NCBI GenBank assembly: GCA_002477905.1
Contig: DLLB01000079.1
Location: forward strand, 15,416 to 26,747
Length of the DNA: 11,332 bases
Direction of reading: 5' to 3'
From: Clostridiales bacterium UBA7573
Lineage (GTDB): Bacteria > Bacillota > Clostridia > Oscillospirales > CAG-272
Below the pieces are notes generated by a model that saw nothing but the letters and a program-made list of their open reading frames with translations, was not told where the DNA came from and ran no database searches. How positions within the stretch are numbered: the stretch's first letter is position 1; the number at the start of each line of letters is the position of its first letter. The translations under genes were made by a program, and so were the position numbers. Positions 6,753-11,332 of this stretch are shown one piece after another.

Positions 6753-6976
6753 GTTTGGTTTGCCCAAATATTCCTGTATCCGCCCCTTGGGAAAGCACTG
6801 CGTCCGTTTCCGAAACGCCCCGCTTTGTAATGTTTGTACAAAATCAGCGACGTATAGTTGTGATGATTTTTTGAAACAGAGAAATATTAGCCAAAAAATT
6901 TTATTTTTTTTTTTTTTTTTGTGCATTTTGTAGCCATTCGCATCATTTGCACCCGTATTTTTGTATTTTTCTGCCA
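6753..6976. other. AT-rich gap upstream of the SipW operon, no gene seen
   Basis: This is the upstream half of the 460-base gap between the glycosidase and the SipW operon. I find no convincing gene, RNA or promoter in it. It holds a short palindrome, TTTGTACAAA (about 6834-6843), and a strongly AT-rich segment with the 17-T run. It could be upstream control DNA for the operon promoter. Confidence 0.5.
6904..6920 (+). repeat. Homopolymer run of 17 T
   Basis: Seventeen consecutive T follow AAAAAATTTTA. The run ends 56 bases before the -35 box of the SipW operon promoter. Long homopolymers slip during replication, so length may vary between cells, and the count may also carry sequencing error. 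The tract could bend DNA or act as a distant upstream element. No effect is shown by the sequence alone. Confidence 0.85.
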
Positions 6977-7006
6977 TTGACAAAACTTGTCGTTTTTTGT
7001 TACAAT
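6977..7006 (+). promoter_or_regulatory. Promoter of the SipW-type operon
   Basis: TTGACA (6977-6982), a perfect -35 box, is followed 18 bases later by TACAAT (7001-7006). Transcription would start near 7013 and leave about 115 untranslated bases before the first gene. I see no riboswitch in that leader. No other good promoter is visible before the terminator at 11085, so the four genes are probably one transcript. Confidence 0.82.
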
Positions 7007-7128
7007 TTTTATGGAGAATTCGGCACAATTCACAAATTCCTTTTTCTCTGCCCCCCAATCATCCAAAATAGTATCCGGCGCACTCGGCACGTCGGCTTCT
7101 ATAATTCTTTTGTCTTAGGAGGACAAAT

Positions 7129-7629
7129 ATGAAAAACAAAAAGGTAGTGATTCTTTCTTTTTTATTGGTAGCCGTATTATGCGTCGGCATCGGCTTTGCA
7201 GTCCTTACGGATACTTTGGACATCCAAGGTTCCGCAGGAGTCGGGAATACCGCTGCGGAGGAAGCGTTTGACGAAGACATTTATTTCTCAGCCGCAGTTG
7301 CAAATCAAACCGGAAATACCGCCGCTGTCACAGCCGAAAACAAGGATAAAGCAACCTTTACCGCAAGTACATTAAAAGGGCAAAACGACGAAGTTACGTT
7401 TACTTTCACCATTCGGAACGACGGGGACCTGGACGCGGTGGTGACGCCGAAAATCGCATCCAACTCCAACGAAACCTATTTCTCCTGCACCACCGACTGG
7501 ACAGCCGCAAAAACGATTGCCGCCGGTACAACCGAAACCATCACCGTCACGGTAAAACTGCTGAAAACGCCAACCGATACGATCAGCGGAACCTTTACTG
7601 TGGAATTGACCGCAACCGCAGGCGCATAA
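7129..7629 (+). CDS. Small secreted protein with SipW-type signal peptide (TasA/camelysin-like)
   Basis: The 166-residue protein starts MKNKKVVILSFLLVAVLC, then GIGFAVLTDTLDIQG, the lysine-rich, hydrophobic and A-x-x-TDT pattern of SipW-dependent signal peptides. In Bacillus, TasA and TapA are released by the dedicated peptidase SipW. Cleavage is expected after A24. The mature part is rich in Thr and Ala and looks like one beta-sandwich domain: TFTIRNDGDLDAVVTPKI (about 92-109) followed by TETITVTVKLL and GTFTVELTATA. N-G-x-L-x-A-x-V strands of this kind occur in SipW substrates. There is no sortase motif or membrane anchor. TAGGAGGACAA before the ATG is a strong ribosome site. It is the first gene of the operon, and the processing peptidase follows after 40 bases. 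I infer a secreted or surface structural protein, perhaps fibre-forming; sequence does not prove that. Confidence 0.85.
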   Translation: MKNKKVVILSFLLVAVLCVGIGFAVLTDTLDIQGSAGVGNTAAEEAFDEDIYFSAAVANQTGNTAAVTAENKDKATFTASTLKGQNDEVTFTFTIRNDGDLDAVVTPKIASNSNETYFSCTTDWTAAKTIAAGTTETITVTVKLLKTPTDTISGTFTVELTATAGA

Positions 7630-7669
7630 GTCAATCTGATTTCATCCGTTCAAAAAAGGAGGGGGACAA

Positions 7670-8782
7670 ATGCCATCCGATGTGAAAAAGCACGTTCTTC
7701 TGACAATCTTGTTTCCGCTATTTGTCGCCCCGTTCCTTTTCTTACCGGACAAAGTGAAAAACCCTCTGCTCGCCTTGTTTTGCATGATATATGCAATTCT
7801 TTGCGCGCAGATGCTGAAAAAGCGCACCCTTCTTCGTTTGGAACGTCGTTTGGTGCTTCTGCTTTTGTCCGTAGCGGCAGTCTTGGCGGTCACCTTGCAC
7901 TTTTTGACGGGATTGTCCTTTGGCTTTCTGAAAAATCCGTTTGCTGTCGTATATGTCTGGAAATACATCCTCCCTTATACGGTGATATTGATTTCTGCCG
8001 AGAATATCCGACGCATTCTCCTTTCCCGCAATCGCAACTTTCTTCGCATTTACACATTTTTCGCATTGGTACTGTTAGACTGCGTGATGCTGTCTCGGCA
8101 GGGGATTTTGACGCGATTCCACTCCTTTCGGGAATTTGTCGGAATGACTCTGTTCCCTGCCGTTTCCGCAAACGTGTTGTTTCATTTTATCGCAACCCGC
8201 TACGGCGCTTTGCCCAATCTTGTTTATCGACTGATTCTCACGCTGTCCCCCTATTTGCTGCCCGTGCAGCCCAACACACCGGATTTGTTTTACGCTTTTT
8301 TCAAAATGATCTTTCCATTGCTCGTTTTCGCAGGCATTCATTTGATTTTTGAAAAGCAAACCCATGTACGCCCCCGACGGCAAACGCGCAGACGTTTTGC
8401 CGTATTTTGCGGATTTGCCGGTGTTATGACCGCGCTGATTATGCTGATTTCCTGCCGTTTTCACTACGGATTGCTGATTATCGGCTCCGGCAGTATGAGC
8501 GAAACCATTCATACAGGCGATGGCATCCTTTATGAAGCCTATCACGGAGAAACCGTTCAAATCGGGGATATTATCGTATTCACAAAAAATCAGACCACCA
8601 TCGTACACCGTGTGACCGACATTCGCAATCTCAACGGAGAATTGCGCTATTATACCAAAGGAGACGCAAACGAAGCCATGGATCCTTGGTATGTCAGTTC
8701 CGGCGACCTGATCGGGATCGTTCGGATCAGGCTCCGATATATCGGCATTCCAACCATTGCGCTCCGATCGTTATTTTCTTAA
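7670..8782 (+). CDS. SipW-like signal peptidase I with large multi-pass N-terminal domain
   Basis: The last 110 or so residues form an ER/SipW-type (S26B) signal peptidase. IGSGSM carries the likely catalytic Ser275, GDIIVF follows at 299-304, IVHRV carries the likely catalytic His313, and YYTKGDANEAMDPW carries the conserved aspartates 332 and 338. A histidine where ordinary bacterial enzymes have lysine marks the SipW class. The protein is 370 residues, against roughly 190 for Bacillus SipW. The extra 240 residues contain about eight hydrophobic segments (near 7-25, 31-49, 60-80, 91-110, 126-142, 155-176, 182-200, 207-227) before the usual anchor helix at 243-262. The usual S-M-x-P pattern after the serine reads S-M-S-E, lacking the proline. 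AAAGGAGGGGGACAA precedes the ATG. It sits between a SipW-type substrate gene and a DUF5305-like gene. The peptidase role is well supported; the membrane domain's role is unknown. Confidence 0.88.
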   Translation: MPSDVKKHVLLTILFPLFVAPFLFLPDKVKNPLLALFCMIYAILCAQMLKKRTLLRLERRLVLLLLSVAAVLAVTLHFLTGLSFGFLKNPFAVVYVWKYILPYTVILISAENIRRILLSRNRNFLRIYTFFALVLLDCVMLSRQGILTRFHSFREFVGMTLFPAVSANVLFHFIATRYGALPNLVYRLILTLSPYLLPVQPNTPDLFYAFFKMIFPLLVFAGIHLIFEKQTHVRPRRQTRRRFAVFCGFAGVMTALIMLISCRFHYGLLIIGSGSMSETIHTGDGILYEAYHGETVQIGDIIVFTKNQTTIVHRVTDIRNLNGELRYYTKGDANEAMDPWYVSSGDLIGIVRIRLRYIGIPTIALRSLFS

Positions 8783-8858
8783 CTTAAAATCCAACATTCC
8801 AAATACTTTTCATCTCTTTTCATCAAACAGAAAAAGAACTTAAGGGGAAGAAACACCG

Positions 8859-9968
8859 ATGTCCGAATTAGAAAAAGAACAACGGGATACTTATCAGAAG
8901 CGCAGGAAAAGGCGTATTCTGCTTTTTTCCGTCGTCGTATCGTTGCTTGCTCTGATGACCGTATTTGCAACTGTCGCATTTACCATTCTAAACAAGAATA
9001 CCTATGTTGCTTATGAAGAAAAAGGCACTGTTATATATAAAGCATATCTTGCGGAAAATGAATTTTACGAACAGGAATATCTGAACGGCAGCCACGCTTA
9101 TGTGGCATCCCTTATAGATCTCATGACGGCAGACTTTCAATACGATCTCAAAATGGAAGCAAGCCAAGTCCATTACCGCTATTCCTATTGCGTGGAAGCC
9201 ACTTTGGAAATCAAAGATAAAAGTTCCGGTATGGCAATCTACAATCCGACCGAACTTCTGTTGCCGCAGACGTATCAATCGTCCGCAGAGACGGCGCTCT
9301 GTATTCGGGATACGGTGATCTTAGACTACAACCGTTATCAGGCGCTTGCCCAAAAATTTGTGGATACCTACGGGTTAAACGATGTGAGCGGCGCATTACT
9401 TGTCAGAATGTATGTGGAAGTCGCCAAGGAAAGCGAAGCATTCGTATCGGATACTTCTAACCGATATACCATAGAGTTGACCGTACCGTTGTTAGTTCCA
9501 ACCGTTTCCCCACAGGTAAGCGCCTCTGTGCCGACTGCGGAAGAAAAAATTCTGATATACGCCGCACCTGCCATGACCGTTTTTCGCATTCTGATGATCG
9601 TTTGCGGCACACTGACCTTTCTGATGATCGGAGCCACGATGCTCTTTACCGTCCTTACACGGGATAAACACATTGACTACGCAAGGAAACTGCAAAAGAT
9701 CTTATCCAACTATCGTTCCTACATTCAGAAAATCTGCAATCCGTTTGACGCAAGCGACTATCGGGCACTTTTCCTTGCGGACTTTTCAGCTTTACTGGAG
9801 ATTCGGGATACCATACAATCCCCGATTTTAATGTACGAAAATGAAGATAAAACCTGCACGGAATTTTTCATTCCCACACCGGAACGGTTGCTGTACGTGT
9901 TCAAAATCCGTGTGGAGGATCCCGAATCGTTCTCTCACGAGCGGTGCCCGGCGCAGTTTCACAAATAA
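8859..9968 (+). CDS. Two-pass membrane protein, DUF5305-like, partner of SipW-type peptidase
   Basis: The 369-residue protein starts with a basic cytoplasmic stretch (KRRKRRI) and a helix at about 20-43. An outer domain of about 200 residues (44-235) follows, beginning NTYVAYEEKGTVIYKAYLAENEFY. A second helix lies at about 241-264, then a cytoplasmic tail of about 105 residues with basic and acidic patches. The opening Y-x-E-x-G-x-V-x-Y pattern and the two-helix layout resemble DUF5305, a family I recall from archaea and Firmicutes next to SipW-like peptidases and their substrates. No enzyme motif is visible, so a scaffold, chaperone or assembly role for the two exported proteins is inference. 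The ATG follows AAGGGGAAG by eight bases. It lies 76 bases after the peptidase gene and 21 before the second substrate gene. Its codons are notably AT-rich against the genes to the left. Confidence 0.75.
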   Translation: MSELEKEQRDTYQKRRKRRILLFSVVVSLLALMTVFATVAFTILNKNTYVAYEEKGTVIYKAYLAENEFYEQEYLNGSHAYVASLIDLMTADFQYDLKMEASQVHYRYSYCVEATLEIKDKSSGMAIYNPTELLLPQTYQSSAETALCIRDTVILDYNRYQALAQKFVDTYGLNDVSGALLVRMYVEVAKESEAFVSDTSNRYTIELTVPLLVPTVSPQVSASVPTAEEKILIYAAPAMTVFRILMIVCGTLTFLMIGATMLFTVLTRDKHIDYARKLQKILSNYRSYIQKICNPFDASDYRALFLADFSALLEIRDTIQSPILMYENEDKTCTEFFIPTPERLLYVFKIRVEDPESFSHERCPAQFHK

Positions 9969-9989
9969 AAAGCAGAAGGAGAGAACAGC

Positions 9990-11063
9990 ATGAAAAAAGC
10001 CATTTTCGCGGGATTGGTGCTGTGTCTTTCTTTGGCAATCGTTGCAACCGGACTGGGATATGCCACCGTTACCGATTCCCTGCACGTGGAAGGAAATGCA
10101 CAGGCAACGCCTCCGCAAAGTGTGTATATCACAGACGCAAGCGTAATCAGCGGTACGGTGCAGATTAAGGGATATTCCGAAACCGTCCTCTCCAGCACAG
10201 TCATTTTAGGTACGACCGCCACCGCTTCTGCCACCGTGCAGTTGACCGTAAAGAATAACACCCCCTACGGATATGTATTCAATCAGACTGTCTATCAGAT
10301 CGGTGAGCAGACCTTCGATAATTCGGGAATCGCGGTCAAAGCAAACATCGCGAAGGGAACCAAGTTGGACAGTGGCGCAACCACCACATTCACGGCAACC
10401 TTTACTTATAAAAACGGAATCAGCGATTCTTCCGTCTTAAACTCCGTCATCAATTTCCAATTTGTCCTTGGCACAGAATATATTCCGGAAGTCGCGGTGG
10501 ATAATGCCATGCAACGCTTTGAACAGATTATCAACGACGAAACGCACTATGAAGCGCTGATCGACGCCATGAATCACACCAATGCCGCAAGACCTTCCAC
10601 CCGCCCCGGTTCCACGACCTATATCGGGAACGTCATCGGTAGTTCCGGCGAAGATTCTCAAGTCATCAACGACTTATTTACGATAGAAGGAGAAAACTTT
10701 CTGCATTTGGAGATTAACGGGAAAAAGACAAATGTCACCGTTATTATCAAGCGGGAAGACGTCGATGGCATCAGCGGCGATGAAATGACGCTCTATATGA
10801 CGCCGGAAACCATTTCCGGACGCATAGGGACCTATATCACCGTATATGCAATCGTGTTCACACAAAACACAACAACCGGAAAATGGGAACAACTCGGTGA
10901 GCTTTATGCGGGGGAGGCACCCATCGTAAAGTACGACGGCACTTGGTACGGTACGCCCGATTCTTTCACGACCGATAACTGGCGCACCACACAAACCTAC
11001 TATAATTTACGAAAAGGGCAATCGATTCAAACCATTATCACCGCATATAAAGCCACGTTATAA
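9990..11063 (+). CDS. Larger secreted protein with SipW-type signal peptide and unknown C-terminal domain
   Basis: The 357-residue protein opens MKKAIFAGLVLCLSLAIVAT and GLGYATVTDSLHVEG, matching position by position the signal motif of the first gene (G-L/I-G-Y/F-A-x-x-TD-S/T-L-x-V/I-E/Q-G). Cleavage is expected after A25. Residues about 43-165 form one beta-rich domain with LTVKNNTPYGYVFNQTVYQI and TFTATFTYKNG, in the style of SipW substrates. Residues about 170-357 form a second part that I do not recognise: a helical EQIINDETHYEALIDAMNH stretch, a Ser/Thr/Gly linker near 200-222, then strands with FLHLEINGKKTNVTVII and a Tyr/Trp-rich end. There is no anchor or sortase motif. AGAAGGAGAG before the ATG is a good ribosome site. 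It closes the operon, 65 bases before the end of its terminator hairpin. I infer a second cargo of the same peptidase, perhaps the cap, base or adhesive subunit. Confidence 0.82.
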   Translation: MKKAIFAGLVLCLSLAIVATGLGYATVTDSLHVEGNAQATPPQSVYITDASVISGTVQIKGYSETVLSSTVILGTTATASATVQLTVKNNTPYGYVFNQTVYQIGEQTFDNSGIAVKANIAKGTKLDSGATTTFTATFTYKNGISDSSVLNSVINFQFVLGTEYIPEVAVDNAMQRFEQIINDETHYEALIDAMNHTNAARPSTRPGSTTYIGNVIGSSGEDSQVINDLFTIEGENFLHLEINGKKTNVTVIIKREDVDGISGDEMTLYMTPETISGRIGTYITVYAIVFTQNTTTGKWEQLGELYAGEAPIVKYDGTWYGTPDSFTTDNWRTTQTYYNLRKGQSIQTIITAYKATL

Positions 11064-11084
11064 TTTTTCTGCAAAGAGAGCGCA

Positions 11085-11130
11085 AAAACGGCTATCCGTG
11101 CTTGAAGCACGGATAGCCGTTTTGTTTTTT
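11085..11130 (+). terminator. Terminator of the SipW operon, possibly bidirectional
   Basis: A perfect 18-bp stem (11085-11102 with 11106-11123, AAAACGGCTATCCGTGCT and its complement) with a 3-base loop is followed by GTTTTTT. The A run at its left edge gives a T tract on the other strand, so it can also end the convergent amidohydrolase gene, whose stop codon is at 11139. Confidence 0.93.
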
Positions 11131-11138
11131 CAAAATTT

Positions 11139-11332
11139 TCAATACACCCGTTTGCCCGCAAGATACACCGCGTGCGTGCGGTAATCCGCGTCAAGAACGG
11201 CGAGATCGGCGGCAAAGCCGTCCTTTAACTCGCCATATCGGTTTGCGCCGTACAATAAACGCGCCGGCACGCGGCTCATCATCGCGGAAACCGTCCAAAG
11301 CGGCAATCCATACCGCCCGCAAAGCGCCGCCA
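11139..11332 (-). CDS. nagA: N-acetylglucosamine-6-phosphate deacetylase-like amidohydrolase (C-terminal end only)
   Basis: Only the last 64 codons lie inside the window; the gene begins beyond 11332. The visible end reads LPLWTVSAMMSRVPARLL, YGANRYGELKDGFAADLAVLD and YRTHAVYLAGKRVY before the TGA at 11141-11139. Amidohydrolases of the NagA type close with such a pattern: an A-x-x-x-S-x-x-P-A-x-x-L helix, then G-x-L-x-x-G-x-x-ADL-x-VLD and a final V-x-x-x-G-x-x-V strand. NagA removes the acetyl group from GlcNAc-6-phosphate in amino-sugar breakdown. The metal-binding part is outside the window, so another amidohydrolase such as a dihydroorotase-like enzyme is not excluded. It converges on the SipW operon and is probably unrelated to it. 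Confidence 0.72.
   Translation of the reverse strand, partial: AALCGRYGLPLWTVSAMMSRVPARLLYGANRYGELKDGFAADLAVLDADYRTHAVYLAGKRVY

Noticed and set aside
6591..7058. Open frames on the minus strand in the gap before the SipW operon.
   Set aside because: They depend on the homopolymer and terminator sequence, give lysine-rich nonsense, and lack ribosome sites.
7077..7105. TATAAT at 7100-7105 as a second promoter for the SipW operon.
   Set aside because: No -35-like sequence lies 16-18 bases before it, and a much better promoter is present at 6977-7006.
1..11332. CRISPR arrays, tRNA or rRNA genes, insertion sequences and phage attachment sites.
   Set aside because: I looked for regularly spaced repeats, transposase motifs and terminal inverted repeats and saw none; the inverted repeats present are terminators or operator-like.

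Overview
The window looks like a chromosomal segment of a Gram-positive, Clostridia-type bacterium, perhaps an uncultured gut lineage. The reasons are strong AGGAGG-type ribosome binding sites, sigma-A-like promoters, a tRNA-Trp T-box riboswitch, a MurR/RpiR-type regulator, and a locus built around a SipW-type signal peptidase. I see no rRNA, tRNA, CRISPR array, insertion sequence or phage gene. The placement is inference; no species marker is present.

Left part (1-3540). On the minus strand lie the 5' end of a TrpX-like substrate-binding lipoprotein gene (cut by the window edge), its T-box leader with a TGG specifier and intrinsic terminator, and an orphan LolD/MacB-type ABC ATPase gene. Diverging from the ATPase is a 575-residue ABC exporter half-transporter gene on the plus strand. 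The spacer between them carries one candidate promoter in each direction.

Middle part (3541-6752). A large hairpin is followed by a short gene for an 88-residue protein (possibly DUF6514). Its 3' end overlaps, tail to tail, a MurR/RpiR-family regulator gene. The regulator gene is divergent from a GH127-like glycosidase gene. The spacer between regulator and glycosidase holds both promoters and several GCAAAA/TTTTGC palindromes that may be operators. A long hairpin terminator closes this unit.

Right part (6753-11130). After a 460-base gap containing a run of 17 T and a clear promoter comes a four-gene plus-strand operon: a small protein with a SipW-type signal peptide, a SipW-like (ER-type, Ser-His) signal peptidase fused behind about eight extra membrane segments, a DUF5305-like two-pass membrane protein, and a larger second protein with a SipW-type signal peptide. 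One promoter and one terminator bracket the set. Sampled lines are clearly more AT-rich than the flanking genes. I read it as a self-contained export and processing cassette, with the two secreted proteins as cargo, the peptidase as processor and the DUF5305-like protein as accessory or assembly factor. Export and processing are supported by family knowledge; the surface product and the DUF5305 role are inference.

Far right (11139-11332). On the minus strand is the C-terminal end of a NagA-like amidohydrolase, converging on the operon terminator.
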